NCBI GenBank assembly: GCA_934466455.1
Contig: CAKSLF010000002.1
Location: forward strand, 1-64,000
Reading direction: 5' to 3'
DNA: 64,000 nucleotides
Origin: an uncultured Oscillospiraceae bacterium
GTDB lineage: Bacteria; Bacillota; Clostridia; Oscillospirales; Ruminococcaceae
A program made the translations under genes and the position numbers. The notes beneath the pieces were generated by a model. That model was not told where the DNA came from. It saw nothing but the letters and a program-made list of their open reading frames with translations, and ran no database searches. Below, one piece after another: positions 26,132 to 35,142 of this stretch. How positions within the stretch are numbered: the first letter of the stretch is position 1; each line of letters opens with the position of its first letter.

Positions 26132-27241
26132 TTATACGCCGCCCCCGGAAATTATCATTATCGTAACAGAAAATATAAACATTATTGCAGTAAAAGAAAC
26201 CATCGCAAGCATTATACCCATCACTGCGGAACTTGCGGAAAGCAAAGAGGAAAGTTCACGGTTGTCCAACATTTCGCTTACGGCACTCCCTACGGAAAGG
26301 GAAATCCTCCAAACAAACGCACTTATTATCGGAGGAACAAATATAACCGCCGCAGCAACGATTGCATATGCGCCAAGAACATTTTTTGTCATAAGAAGGC
26401 AGCTTTTTGCTGCGGAAAGAGCATCGGAAATTGCGCCTCCGACAACCGGAACCGCACTTCCCACAACAAATTTTACCGCTTTTGCTCCGGCACCGTCCGC
26501 AGAAGAAGAAACTATGCTTCCTATCCCCATAATTCCCGAAAACAGTGCCGTAGAAGCCCCCATAACCCACACAGCAAAGCTTTTTATACTTTTTGAGATA
26601 TTACTTATGCTTACCGGAGAAATGCTTCCTGCTGCACACAGAGCCAGATATACGCACATAAGCGGAACCACTACGCTTCCTGCAAGGCGGGCGATAACGG
26701 TTGTTGCTCCAAGCATAAGAGTGCGGTATCCCGCCGCAGCCGAAATTCCGCCGGAAGCGGCTATTACCGAAGAATATATAGGAATAAATCCGAGCATAAA
26801 TTCCGAACAGTCCGTTATAACATCGGCGGCGGCGGAGATTACATTTTTGACCGGTATTATCACCGCTGCAGCAGCAGCCAAAGAACATACCGTGCTGTAC
26901 ACCGTCTTCATCTCTCCGCTTCCGAAATTATTTATAACGCTGCAAACAAGCCCCGCCGCAAGCACCGACAGCACCGCCAAAAACGGTGCTTTTATTTTTT
27001 CGGAAAAGCTTTCCGCAATAAGCCCGAGTGCGTTTTCAAAAGAAATATCAGAAAGTGCTTCCGGAGAAATTTCGCCAATACCAAGCGCAGAAAGCACTCT
27101 TTTCGCTTCCTCCGGCAATGCGGAAACAACCCCGTTTTCCTTTGCAAAATCAAGCTGTTCGCTTACCGCATCATCGTATGTAAAACCGCAGAGAGCCATA
27201 GCAAGAAAAACAGCCGCCGCACAAACAAAAAACTTTTTCAT
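26132..27241 (-). CDS. spoIIIAE: Stage III sporulation protein AE
   Basis: SpoIIIAE is the large polytopic membrane protein of the forespore channel. Starting at the ATG of 27241, which has GGAG six bases before it and begins with the signal sequence KKFFVCAAAVFLAMALCGFT, it has 369 residues and about seven further hydrophobic stretches rich in Ala, Ser and Gly. The open frame upstream of 27241 is out-of-phase spoIIIAD sequence and is not included. The start overlaps the spoIIIAD stop by four bases. It is weakly permease-like; the transported solute in feeding-tube models is not known. Confidence 0.92.
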   Translation of the reverse strand: MKKFFVCAAAVFLAMALCGFTYDDAVSEQLDFAKENGVVSALPEEAKRVLSALGIGEISPEALSDISFENALGLIAESFSEKIKAPFLAVLSVLAAGLVCSVINNFGSGEMKTVYSTVCSLAAAAAVIIPVKNVISAAADVITDCSEFMLGFIPIYSSVIAASGGISAAAGYRTLMLGATTVIARLAGSVVVPLMCVYLALCAAGSISPVSISNISKSIKSFAVWVMGASTALFSGIMGIGSIVSSSADGAGAKAVKFVVGSAVPVVGGAISDALSAAKSCLLMTKNVLGAYAIVAAAVIFVPPIISAFVWRISLSVGSAVSEMLDNRELSSLLSASSAVMGIMLAMVSFTAIMFIFSVTIMIISGGGV

Positions 27242-27633
27242 CTTATCTCCAAAATTGCTTTTATTACATCCATAAGCTGAGAAAACAGCGGAAGAGCCGC
27301 CGCCAGCACAAGTGCCTTTCCCGCTATTACTACTTTTGCCGCTATCGAGCCTTGTCCGCAATCCTTGCAGGTTTCAGCGGCGGCATTCGTAATCAAACAA
27401 ATCCCAAGGCATTGCAGCACGATTTTATAGTTCTTTGCATTCACGCCGGAGGCGTCCGCAAAAGCTTCTATTTCCGCAACAATCGTTTCCGTCTTTATTA
27501 CAATGAATATAAGAAATATAACGCCCGCCGCCACGGAAATTCCAAATGCATATTCTGGCTTATATTGTTTTAGAAGAATTGCCGCTCCCGCTGCCGCTGC
27601 GGCAATTCCGGCAACTGTCATAATCTCGTTCAT
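27238..27633 (-). CDS. spoIIIAD: Stage III sporulation protein AD
   Basis: This 131-residue membrane protein has about four hydrophobic segments, the first being IMTVAGIAAAAAGAAILLKQ followed by the charged turn YKPEYAFGI. SpoIIIAC and SpoIIIAD are related small proteins of the channel complex. It overlaps its neighbours on both sides by four bases, so translation is tightly coupled. The family assignment rests on operon position, size and topology as well as on sequence. Confidence 0.9.
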   Translation of the reverse strand: MNEIMTVAGIAAAAAGAAILLKQYKPEYAFGISVAAGVIFLIFIVIKTETIVAEIEAFADASGVNAKNYKIVLQCLGICLITNAAAETCKDCGQGSIAAKVVIAGKALVLAAALPLFSQLMDVIKAILEIR

Positions 27634-27824
27634 AGTCCAAAAACGGATTTTACCGTATCAAAAAGCGCACTTATTTCTCCTATGAGCATCATGAGCACGA
27701 CAATAAGCCCGGCGAGGGTTGTCATCATCGCCTGCTCCTCCCTTCCGGAGCGAATGAGCACCTGATTGAGCACGGCAACGATTATTCCTATCGCTGCGAT
27801 TTTGAAAATCATATCGACATCCAT
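27630..27824 (-). CDS. spoIIIAC: Stage III sporulation protein AC
   Basis: A 64-residue protein with two membrane segments separated by the loop RSGREEQ, the standard form of SpoIIIAC. The N-terminus MDVDMIFKIAAIGIIVAVLN and the middle TLAGLIVVLMMLIGEIS match the family. It starts 15 bases after spoIIIAB behind GGAGAA and overlaps spoIIIAD by four bases. It helps form the forespore channel complex in the mother-cell membrane. Confidence 0.92.
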   Translation of the reverse strand: MDVDMIFKIAAIGIIVAVLNQVLIRSGREEQAMMTTLAGLIVVLMMLIGEISALFDTVKSVFGL

Positions 27825-27839
27825 ATTTTTCTCCTTTTT

Positions 27840-28334
27840 TCAAAGCAAGACTGCCGCCGCAAGCATTCCTGCGGCTATTCCGAGGGATTTTGCAAGCTTT
27901 GCTTTTTGCATTTCTTCGGGCAAGACTGCATCGTACCGTTTTTCAAGCATTCCGTAGAGGTGGGAAAATCGGTCCGTCTGCTCTTCGGCTGCGGTTTTTC
28001 CGAAAGACAAAAAAGCCTCTTCAAGAATTTTATTTGAATAGCCGTCCAAGCAAAACCCGCTTTCCTCAGCCGCTTTTATATCGTAAAGTATTCTTTCGTT
28101 TTCACCGCCGGAGAGCAGCATATTTATAAACCTTTCACTGCCCTTGTGCTCAAAAATATACCCCCGCAAAATTTCTGCCATAGTAAGCCTTTCTCCCGCA
28201 ACGCCCTCTTTGATTGAGCACAAAAGCTCCTGCGCATTTTTTACGCCGTTGAGCACGGAAATATACTTTTTGCTCAAAAGCCTTCCGCAACAGGCAAAAA
28301 AGAAAAAGACAAGAACAATACCCACTGTTCTCAT
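27840..28334 (-). CDS. spoIIIAB: Stage III sporulation protein AB
   Basis: SpoIIIAB resembles GspF-type inner-membrane proteins of type II secretion and is thought to bind the ATPase SpoIIIAA. The start is the ATG at 28334, eight bases after GAGGAG, giving 164 residues. The protein has an N-terminal membrane segment (TVGIVLVFFFFACCGRLL), a helical soluble part (CSIKEGVAGERLTMAEILRG) and a short hydrophobic C-terminus (SLGIAAGMLAAAVLL). It overlaps spoIIIAA by four bases. Confidence 0.9.
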   Translation of the reverse strand: MRTVGIVLVFFFFACCGRLLSKKYISVLNGVKNAQELLCSIKEGVAGERLTMAEILRGYIFEHKGSERFINMLLSGGENERILYDIKAAEESGFCLDGYSNKILEEAFLSFGKTAAEEQTDRFSHLYGMLEKRYDAVLPEEMQKAKLAKSLGIAAGMLAAAVLL

Positions 28335-29248
28335 TTTATCAGCTCCTCTGCCTTTATTATTTTTTCTATTCCTCCGCCGCTTTTCATAAGCGCAGCCCAT
28401 TCAAACACGCCGTTTTTTATAAGCATTGAAAGTTCTTTTTTGCCGGAAAGCTCCTCAAAGTTAAGGCAATGCATACTTGCGATTATACCTATGCCGCTTT
28501 TCATTGCAAAAAGACTTGCCTCTATTTCCTTTTCTCCGCCGAACTCATCGCAAATAACCGCTTGCGGCGACATTGCCCTCACTGCGCTTATAATCCCGTC
28601 GCTTTTACGGTAACCGTTGAGCACCGTCGTGCAGGCTCCTATATCAAACCCGGGCAATCCTCGGTACATTCCCGCAATTTCCATACGCTCGTCCACAACA
28701 CAGGTACAAATTCCTTTGTTTCCAAGTTGCCTGGCAATATCTCTGAGCACGGTCGTTTTTCCCGAGCACGGCGGTCCGGCAACTAAAAGCCCCGTTTTCC
28801 AAAAATCGCCGGTACTGCGAAAAATCTCATCGGAAACGCCTTTTATTTCCCTTGCTATTCGAATATTTAGGGCCGATATATCTTTTACATTTATAATTTT
28901 TTCGTTTTCGTAAACCGCCGTACCGCATATTCCGACCCGTATTCCCCCATCTGTGGTTACAAAGCCCTCGCATATATCCTTTTGGTAGGTATGCACGGAA
29001 TATTTGCAAAGTGCTGCGAAGGTATTTTGTATTTCCTGCGGAGCAAGCCTGTCTTTATCGGAATCCGCCGTACACTCTCCGCCGCTGCGCCCGATAAAAA
29101 CTCCTTCCTTTTGAAAGTTAAGCCTTATCGGACGGCCTGCCGCAATACGGATTTCTCTTGTTTGTTCCGCAAAATGCTGCGGCATTTTCGCAAGTATAGC
29201 TCCAAGGGGCTGTCCGACATTTTTTATTACCGTTTTTATCCCGTCCAT
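28331..29248 (-). CDS. spoIIIAA: Stage III sporulation protein AA (ATPase)
   Basis: SpoIIIAA is the secretion-type ATPase that powers the forespore channel. The 305-residue protein has Walker A AGPPCSGKTTVLRD near residue 160, Walker B AVICDEFGG near 230 and the conserved VDERMEIAGMYRG between them. It is the first gene of an eight-gene operon (AA to AH) that is complete here. In known species the operon is transcribed by sigma-E in the mother cell. The upstream sequence has a CATATTAT element resembling a sigma-E -10 box, but no convincing -35. Confidence 0.93.
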   Translation of the reverse strand: MDGIKTVIKNVGQPLGAILAKMPQHFAEQTREIRIAAGRPIRLNFQKEGVFIGRSGGECTADSDKDRLAPQEIQNTFAALCKYSVHTYQKDICEGFVTTDGGIRVGICGTAVYENEKIINVKDISALNIRIAREIKGVSDEIFRSTGDFWKTGLLVAGPPCSGKTTVLRDIARQLGNKGICTCVVDERMEIAGMYRGLPGFDIGACTTVLNGYRKSDGIISAVRAMSPQAVICDEFGGEKEIEASLFAMKSGIGIIASMHCLNFEELSGKKELSMLIKNGVFEWAALMKSGGGIEKIIKAEELIK

Positions 29249-29295
29249 TTTGCACGCCTCCGTTTTGATAGATAATATGACGGCGAATACAAAAA

Positions 29296-29331
29296 AATAA
29301 CCGCAGCAAAAAAATTTTCACTGCGGTTATT
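29296..29331. terminator. Terminator between ligA and the spoIIIA operon
   Basis: AATAACCGCAG and CTGCGGTTATT form a perfect 11-bp stem with a 14-base AT loop. It has A and T runs on both sides. Read on the minus strand it ends ligA transcription just before the spoIIIA operon. Confidence 0.85.
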
Positions 29332-29353
29332 TTTTTATTGTGCCGGTGCTCGC

Positions 29354-31339
29354 TCAATTTTTGAGCATACTCAAAAATTCTTCTTCACCGATTATTTTTA
29401 TTCCAAGGCTTTCTGCCTTTGCAAGCTTACTTCCTGCCTTTTCTCCCGCAAGAACAAAGCTCGTCTTTTTTGAAACGGAAGAAGAAACCTTGCCGCCGTT
29501 TGCCGTAATTATTCCGGAGGCTTCTTCTCTCGACATTGTAGGAAGCGTGCCGGTCAGCACAAATGTCGCCCCTCCCAATTTATCGGAAACGGTCTTTTTC
29601 TCCGCTTCCATAACAACTCCGTACTCATGCAGCCTTTCAATAAGCCTGCGTGATTGCGGAAGCGAAAAATACTCCGTCACTGATTTTGCCATAACCTCGC
29701 CAAAGCCGTCTATTGCACATATATCCTCTGCGGAAGCAGCCATGACCGCATCCATCGTTCCGAAATTTTGTGCAAGAGCCTCTGCGGCTTTTTGACCGAT
29801 ATTTCTTATCCCAAGGGCAAACAAAAGCCTTGAAAGCCCCGCTTTCTTCGACTTTTCAATTGAGGTCATAAGATTTGCGGCGGATTTTTCCCCCATTCTT
29901 TCTGCCGAGGAAATGTCCTCCGGCTTTACTGAATAAATATCCGCTTGGGATTTAATAATTTTGCGGTCAACAAGCATTGTAAGGACGGCGGGACCCATTC
30001 CGTCTATATCCATAGCGTCACGGCTTGCAAAATGTATAAGATTGCGCAAAAGCTGCGCCGGGCAATCCGGATTTTGGCAGCGCAAAACGGCTTCGTCATC
30101 CTCTCGTACGGCTTTTGTTCCGCATGCGGGACAAAATTCCGGCAAGTGAAAGGTTCCCTCGTTCGGGCCTTTTTCCGCAAGAGCCACAACCTCCGGGATA
30201 ATCTCGCCCGCTTTTCTCACAATTATTTTATCGCCGATATTTATGTCCTTTGAATCGATAAAATCCTGATTGTGCAAAACCGCACGGGAAACGCTTGTAC
30301 CCGCAAGCTGAATCGGCTCAAAAACCGCTGTGGGCGTTATTGCGCCGGTTCTGCCAACCTGCACTTCTATATCAAGCAGGGTAGTTACCTTTTCTTCGGG
30401 CGGATATTTGAACGCCACAGCCCATTTTGGATATTTTGCGGTTGCTCCAAGAAGCTCTCTGTCCGCAAGATTGTTAACCTTGATGACCGCTCCGTCAATA
30501 TCAAAGCTGTAATTGTCCCGGTTTTCGCCGACAAATTTTATGTTATCCACCGCTTCTTCTATACTTTTATAACGATTGTATGAAACGGAAACCGGAAATC
30601 CAAGGCTCTTTACAAAGTCGAGGGTCTCGCTATGGGTTGTAAAGGTTTTGCCTTCACATTGCTGAATATTGAAAATAAATATATCCAGTCCCCGCTTTGC
30701 GCTGATTTTCGGGTCTTTTTGACGAAGAGAGCCTGCGGCGGCATTGCGGGGATTTTTGAACGGTCTTTCTCCCGCAAGCTCCTGTGCGTCAACAAGCTTT
30801 GCAAAGGTTTCCTTTGAAATATACACTTCTCCCCGCAGCTCCAGATAGCTTACCTCCGGGCAATCTATCTTTTTCGGTATGGACTTTATCGTCATAAGAT
30901 TATGGGTTACATCCTCTCCGACAAAACCGTCGCCGCGGGTGGAGCCCCTCACAAAAACGCCGTTTCTGTACTCAAGCGAAACGGAAAGCCCGTCTATTTT
31001 CGGCTCTACAACATATTCCGGCTTTTCGATGACGGTGCGCACACGCTCGTCAAATTCAAAAAGCTCCTCATAGCTGAAAACATCCTGAAGACTTCCCATT
31101 TGAACGGCGTGCTGCACCGGTTCAAATTTAAGGGAAGCGGCACCGCCGACCTTTTGTGTCGGCGAATCCGGAGTTTTAAGCTCCGGATATTCTTCCTCCA
31201 AATCAAGCAGCTCATGATACAAAAGGTCGTATTCGTAGTCGTCCAGCTCCGGGCTGTCAAGCTCATAATAGAGCCTGCTGTGATAGCGAACAAGATCACG
31301 CAGTTCCTGTATTCTTTTTTCCGCAGCTTCTCTTTCCAT
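29354..31339 (-). CDS. ligA: NAD-dependent DNA ligase
   Basis: LigA seals nicks during replication and repair using NAD+. The 661-residue protein has the adenylation site VEPKIDGLSVSLEYRNG (Lys near residue 115), the motif RGDGFVGEDVTHNL, the OB-fold region, a four-Cys zinc finger (CPACGTKA then CQNPDCPAQ, about 405-430), helix-hairpin-helix repeats (MDIDGMGPAVL, ALGIRNIGQKAAE) and a C-terminal BRCT domain from about residue 585. All parts are intact. A promoter precedes it in the divergent gap with yunB. Confidence 0.96.
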   Translation of the reverse strand: MEREAAEKRIQELRDLVRYHSRLYYELDSPELDDYEYDLLYHELLDLEEEYPELKTPDSPTQKVGGAASLKFEPVQHAVQMGSLQDVFSYEELFEFDERVRTVIEKPEYVVEPKIDGLSVSLEYRNGVFVRGSTRGDGFVGEDVTHNLMTIKSIPKKIDCPEVSYLELRGEVYISKETFAKLVDAQELAGERPFKNPRNAAAGSLRQKDPKISAKRGLDIFIFNIQQCEGKTFTTHSETLDFVKSLGFPVSVSYNRYKSIEEAVDNIKFVGENRDNYSFDIDGAVIKVNNLADRELLGATAKYPKWAVAFKYPPEEKVTTLLDIEVQVGRTGAITPTAVFEPIQLAGTSVSRAVLHNQDFIDSKDINIGDKIIVRKAGEIIPEVVALAEKGPNEGTFHLPEFCPACGTKAVREDDEAVLRCQNPDCPAQLLRNLIHFASRDAMDIDGMGPAVLTMLVDRKIIKSQADIYSVKPEDISSAERMGEKSAANLMTSIEKSKKAGLSRLLFALGIRNIGQKAAEALAQNFGTMDAVMAASAEDICAIDGFGEVMAKSVTEYFSLPQSRRLIERLHEYGVVMEAEKKTVSDKLGGATFVLTGTLPTMSREEASGIITANGGKVSSSVSKKTSFVLAGEKAGSKLAKAESLGIKIIGEEEFLSMLKN

Positions 31340-31374
31340 AAAAAGCTTCCTCCGGCGTTATAAATTCTTTTGTT

Positions 31375-31402
31375 ATTATATCACTTTTTGTGCGGAAAAC
31401 AA
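31375..31402 (-). promoter_or_regulatory. Promoter of ligA
   Basis: On the minus strand TTGTTT (31402-31397) and TATAAT (31380-31375) are 16 bases apart, 36 bases before the ligA start. No equally clear promoter is seen for the divergent yunB gene, which is expected to use a sporulation sigma factor. Confidence 0.6.
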
Positions 31403-31447
31403 ATATTATATATCGTATTTATTTTTGAAAAAGGGGGCGCAAATTCG

Positions 31448-32059
31448 GTGAGAAAAAAAGCAAAGCCGCCGCTAAAAGGTTTTTTTGCGGTTATTTTCGT
31501 ATTTGTGCTTATTTTCTGCATAGAATCACTAATCGGTCCGAATATTGAGGTAATTGCCGAGCACCATTGCGCAAACCGTGCGGCGGAAATTATAAATTCC
31601 GCCGTGCTCAACGAGCTTGCCTCCGACCGGGAGCTTATCGAAAGTGCCGTAAAAATAAGCCGCTCCGCCGACGGCAAAATAACCTCCGTTACTTCAAGCG
31701 GCTACCTTTTCAGCATTATAAAAGAGCGCATTACAAAACAGCTTTTATCCGAATTTTCCGAAACACAGAGCTGCAAAAGCGAGGTTCCTCTCGGTGCGCT
31801 TTTCGGAATACCGACTGTTTTTTCTTCCCCGAAAATTCCGGTTTACATCTATGCCTCCGGCGCACCGCAGGCGGATATTTCCGGCGGTCTTGTCACTACC
31901 GGAATAAATCAGAGTATATACCGTGTAACGCTTACATACCGTGCAAAAATAACCTCAATTATTGCATTTCACCCTGCAAGCACCGTCGTTGAGGACGAAA
32001 TTGTCCTTGCGGAAATCGTTTTCAGCGGCGATGTTCCGCAGGTTGTTATAAACAGATAG
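31448..32059 (+). CDS. yunB: Sporulation protein YunB
   Basis: The protein has 203 residues from the GTG at 31448, with GGGGG eleven bases upstream. It has an N-terminal membrane segment (FFAVIFVFVLIFCIESLIG, about 11-29) and the YunB core: EVPLGALFGIPTVFSS, KIPVYIYASG, TTGINQSIYRVTLTYRAKI and a C-terminus ending in FSGDVPQVVINR. In Bacillus, yunB is expressed in the mother cell under sigma-E and is needed for efficient sporulation; its molecular role is unknown. It is a single gene, divergent from ligA. Confidence 0.85.
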   Translation: MRKKAKPPLKGFFAVIFVFVLIFCIESLIGPNIEVIAEHHCANRAAEIINSAVLNELASDRELIESAVKISRSADGKITSVTSSGYLFSIIKERITKQLLSEFSETQSCKSEVPLGALFGIPTVFSSPKIPVYIYASGAPQADISGGLVTTGINQSIYRVTLTYRAKITSIIAFHPASTVVEDEIVLAEIVFSGDVPQVVINR

Positions 32060-32070
32060 GACGGCAAAAA

Positions 32071-32098
32071 GCCCGCCGATAAACCGGCTGGCGTTTTT
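32071..32098 (+). terminator. Terminator after yunB
   Basis: GCCCGCCG pairs with CGGCTGGC with one mismatch, followed by GTTTTTTC. A perfect version of the same hairpin lies at 35046-35077, on the other side of the surface-protein gene; 23 bases are identical between the two. Confidence 0.75.
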
Positions 32099-32205
32099 TC
32101 ATCATTTTCGGGCAAATTTGATATATTTTTCTGCGATTTTCCGCTTCAAATGCATAAAGTCCTGTTAAAAATAATAAAATTTGCATTCAAAAGTGCAAAA
32201 TTCTA

Positions 32206-32234
32206 TTGCATGAACTGGAAACTCATGGTATAGT
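32206..32234 (+). promoter_or_regulatory. Promoter of the surface-protein gene
   Basis: TTGCAT (32206-32211) and TATAGT (32229-32234) are 17 bases apart, about 85 bases before the ribosome binding site GGAGGAG of the secreted protein gene. Confidence 0.6.
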
Positions 32235-32324
32235 ATATATGTAACATTAGGCATTCAATTTTTGTGTTACGGAAAGCAAAAAGACGGAAAACAATTCCGA
32301 AAAAAACAATGGAGGAGATAGCTT

Positions 32325-34997
32325 ATGAAAAAATTGCTCAGCTTGCTTCTTGCAGCAATACTTGCCTTTAGCTTGGCGTTGCCTGCATTTGCGGCAGACC
32401 CCGCTTCCGGCCAGTACAAAGTAACCTACACCGACCCGTCGGGTCACTTTCAGACAAGGGAGTTTACCGTTAAAGCCGGAGAGAAAGCTCCCGCTTATGA
32501 TGAGGTAAAGTCTCAGTACGGAAACTCCGTTTTCAGCACCTGGAACTACCGTTATAGAAACATAACGGATCCCACAACGGTAACGGTTAATGAAAATATC
32601 ACATTCAAAGCTTATTGGGAGAAGCTTCCTGTTCTCACTGCCGAAATCGCCAAGCAGAAATGTATGCTTCGCATCACCGACAATGAGCGTCCCGGCACGG
32701 GCTATGATATAAAGAACGGAAAGCTCATTGACGGAACCTACAGTGTAAGCGCACCTGTTTATGACGCGGATAAAAAGGTCGCTTACGCCACCGTCACCAT
32801 AGCCGCCGCCGACTTCGACAAATATTCCGTAAATCTTGAGGGCGGCGCGGGCGATTATATCTACCATTTTCGTGAGCTTGGCGAATATGCCAAAAACAAT
32901 ACCGACAGCAACGGCAACCTTGTAATTCACCTCAAATCCCAAGGCGTTTATGTCGGAGCCGTGGATCAAAGCCTCGGTCTTCAATTCAGAGAATGGGAAA
33001 TGGATCCCGCATACTATCCCGACAATGCGCTCCCGCAGCTTCTTCTTGACCGCTTTTACAGAGTCACCTATAAAGACGGCGCAAACGGCGCAGCCTTCGG
33101 CGACAGAGTGCTTGAAGCAAAAGAAAACTCTCCCGCTCCCGCCTTCGGCAAGGATCCCACCCGCAAGGGCTACAAGTTCATCGGCTGGGATAATCTTGTT
33201 TCCGACAAGGTGACGGAGCATTTGACCTACACCGCACAGTGGGAAGCCAACTCCTACACCGTTAAATACTCTGACGGCATAGGCGGCAAGGCTTTTAAGG
33301 ATGAAAGCTACATCGTCAGGTACGGCAACCCCACTCCCAAATTCGCCGGTACTATCTATTCTTCCTATGAAATAGAGGGCAAAACTCACATATTCAAAGA
33401 ATGGCAGCCCGCCGTGGCAGACACCGTCACCGGCGACGCCACCTATGTCGCACAGTGGGAAATCACCGGTCCCAACGTTATCGTTTACCACGGCAACGGC
33501 GGCGTCCGCACCAACGGCAGTGATGTCTACTACGATCAAACCTTACACGCCTCCTACCTTGATGTTCTTTCGAACGGCGACATTGGCTTCAATCGTCCCG
33601 ACTATCGCTTTGCAGGCTGGAACACCAAGGCCGACGGCTCCGGCAAGAGCTATCAGCCCGGAGACATGGTAAGCTTTAGCGGAATAGGGAGTGACGAAAC
33701 CGTAGACCTCTACGCCATGTGGAAAGCCAATACCTACACCGTTTCCTTTAACTGCAACGGCGGCGAAGCCTGCGCTCCCATCACCGTCACCTACGGCAAA
33801 GCCTACGGCAATCTGCCCTTCTGCTTCGTTGACGGTATGCAGAACCTTGGCTGGTATCTCGTTGACGCAGAGGGCAACGTGACCGATACTTCCATCAACG
33901 AAAGAACCCCTGTCACCGAGGCGAGAAACCACGAGCTATTCCAGAAGCGCGAAATCAAGAAGCCCACTGTTAAGCTCACCCTCAGCCGCCCGGTTTACAA
34001 CTACCTTGAGGAGCCCGTAACCATTCAGTCCAGCGGAATTACCGAATATCCCGCTCTCAAGTACAGCTATCAGTGGTACAAGGACGGCACCGCCCTCACC
34101 GACGGCAAAATCTACGAAGGCTCCAACACCGCAAACCTCACCCTCAAGCACGACTATGTTTCCTGCTCCGGACTTTACAAGCTCGTTGTGACTATCTCCG
34201 TGGCAGACAATTCCGGCATAGTTTCCGCCAACGGAACCGTCACTGCGGAGGCCACCTACGACCTGCTCATCAGAAGAAGCAGCAACATGGTTATATATGA
34301 CGCAAACGACGGTCAGGGTGGTCCTCTGAACGACTCCGACTACTATGACAAGGCGAACGACCGCTACATCGCAAAGCTCAGAGGCGTTGACGCTATCCCG
34401 AACAGTCCCCTTGTCCGCAAAGGCTACCATTTCCTCGGCTGGAACACCAAGGCAGACGGCACCGGCGACAGCTACAAGCCCGGCGATTTCTATGTATTCG
34501 ACCGCGAGCTTTCCGAGAACGGCGGACTTAGAGTTACCCTCTACGCCATGTGGGAAGCCTGCGCCGACCATCTTGTTGACGTAAAGGTTCTCAAAGCCCC
34601 GACCTGCACCGAAAAGGGTCTCAAGCTCTGCCGCTGCAAGGTCTGCGGCGTGGAGTACGAGGTTGAAATGCCCGCCCTCGGACATGACCTTTCCGGTTGG
34701 ATCTGGAACCGCACCGAGCACTGGAAAAAGTGCAGACGCTGCGGCGAGCTTTTCGAAGTCGACAAGCACACTCTCACCGAGTGGAATGACATTTTCCGCA
34801 ACGGTGAATTCGTTCCGGAGCATCACTGCGTGGTCTGCGGCTTCAGCGAATGCGCCAGTGTAATCCACATTGACGGCACCAAGAAGCCTCAGGCCGGCGT
34901 AGAGGTGAACCCTCCCACCGGTGCGGAAGTCCCCTCCCTCCTGCCCGCACTTGCAGTGCTCGCAGGTGCGGCAGTCCTCCTCCGCAAGAAAAAATAA
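32325..34997 (+). CDS. Secreted InlB B-repeat (Listeria-Bacteroides repeat) surface protein
   Basis: An 890-residue exported protein. A signal peptide (KKLLSLLLAAILAFSLALPAFA) ends near residue 24. Several InlB B-repeat/Flg_new-type units follow, with the recurring pattern Y-x-V-x-Y, G-x-x-F-x-G-W and Y-x-A-x-W (for example FAGWNTKADGSG near residue 430 and FLGWNTKADGTG near 705). Near residues 745-840 lie Cys/His-rich CxxC units such as CRCKVCG and CRRCGELF. The C-terminus NPPTGAEVP, a hydrophobic helix and RKKK form a sortase-like (S/P/N)PxTG sorting signal. Probable role: adhesin or surface scaffold. Its many C-ending codons differ sharply from neighbouring genes. Confidence 0.82.
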   Translation: MKKLLSLLLAAILAFSLALPAFAADPASGQYKVTYTDPSGHFQTREFTVKAGEKAPAYDEVKSQYGNSVFSTWNYRYRNITDPTTVTVNENITFKAYWEKLPVLTAEIAKQKCMLRITDNERPGTGYDIKNGKLIDGTYSVSAPVYDADKKVAYATVTIAAADFDKYSVNLEGGAGDYIYHFRELGEYAKNNTDSNGNLVIHLKSQGVYVGAVDQSLGLQFREWEMDPAYYPDNALPQLLLDRFYRVTYKDGANGAAFGDRVLEAKENSPAPAFGKDPTRKGYKFIGWDNLVSDKVTEHLTYTAQWEANSYTVKYSDGIGGKAFKDESYIVRYGNPTPKFAGTIYSSYEIEGKTHIFKEWQPAVADTVTGDATYVAQWEITGPNVIVYHGNGGVRTNGSDVYYDQTLHASYLDVLSNGDIGFNRPDYRFAGWNTKADGSGKSYQPGDMVSFSGIGSDETVDLYAMWKANTYTVSFNCNGGEACAPITVTYGKAYGNLPFCFVDGMQNLGWYLVDAEGNVTDTSINERTPVTEARNHELFQKREIKKPTVKLTLSRPVYNYLEEPVTIQSSGITEYPALKYSYQWYKDGTALTDGKIYEGSNTANLTLKHDYVSCSGLYKLVVTISVADNSGIVSANGTVTAEATYDLLIRRSSNMVIYDANDGQGGPLNDSDYYDKANDRYIAKLRGVDAIPNSPLVRKGYHFLGWNTKADGTGDSYKPGDFYVFDRELSENGGLRVTLYAMWEACADHLVDVKVLKAPTCTEKGLKLCRCKVCGVEYEVEMPALGHDLSGWIWNRTEHWKKCRRCGELFEVDKHTLTEWNDIFRNGEFVPEHHCVVCGFSECASVIHIDGTKKPQAGVEVNPPTGAEVPSLLPALAVLAGAAVLLRKKK

Positions 34998-35045
34998 TCC
35001 GCACTAAGCACTGACGCCGTAGGATACACGCTGAGTGCCAACGCA

Positions 35046-35077
35046 AAAAAGCCCGCCGATAAACCGGCGGGCTTTTT
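35046..35077. terminator. Terminator shared by the surface-protein gene and the small gene opposite
   Basis: GCCCGCCG and CGGCGGGC form a perfect 8-bp stem with A6 on the left and T5 on the right. It works for both converging genes. It repeats the sequence of the terminator at 32071-32098. Confidence 0.85.
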
Positions 35078-35142
35078 GTATAAGACTCCTATTGGTCTGC
35101 ATTTTTTGTAATCAAAGAGCAAAAGTGTAAGAGCCTTTCATG

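Noticed and set aside
25710..27275. Plus-strand open frame of 521 codons opposite spoIIIAE and spoIIIAF
   Set aside because: It is antisense to well-supported sporulation genes and has low-complexity Ala/Ile/Thr composition with no recognisable domain.
32247..33539. Minus-strand open frame of 430 codons opposite the InlB-repeat protein
   Set aside because: It is a by-product of the GC-rich codon use of the real gene, which has a signal peptide, a ribosome binding site and known repeats.
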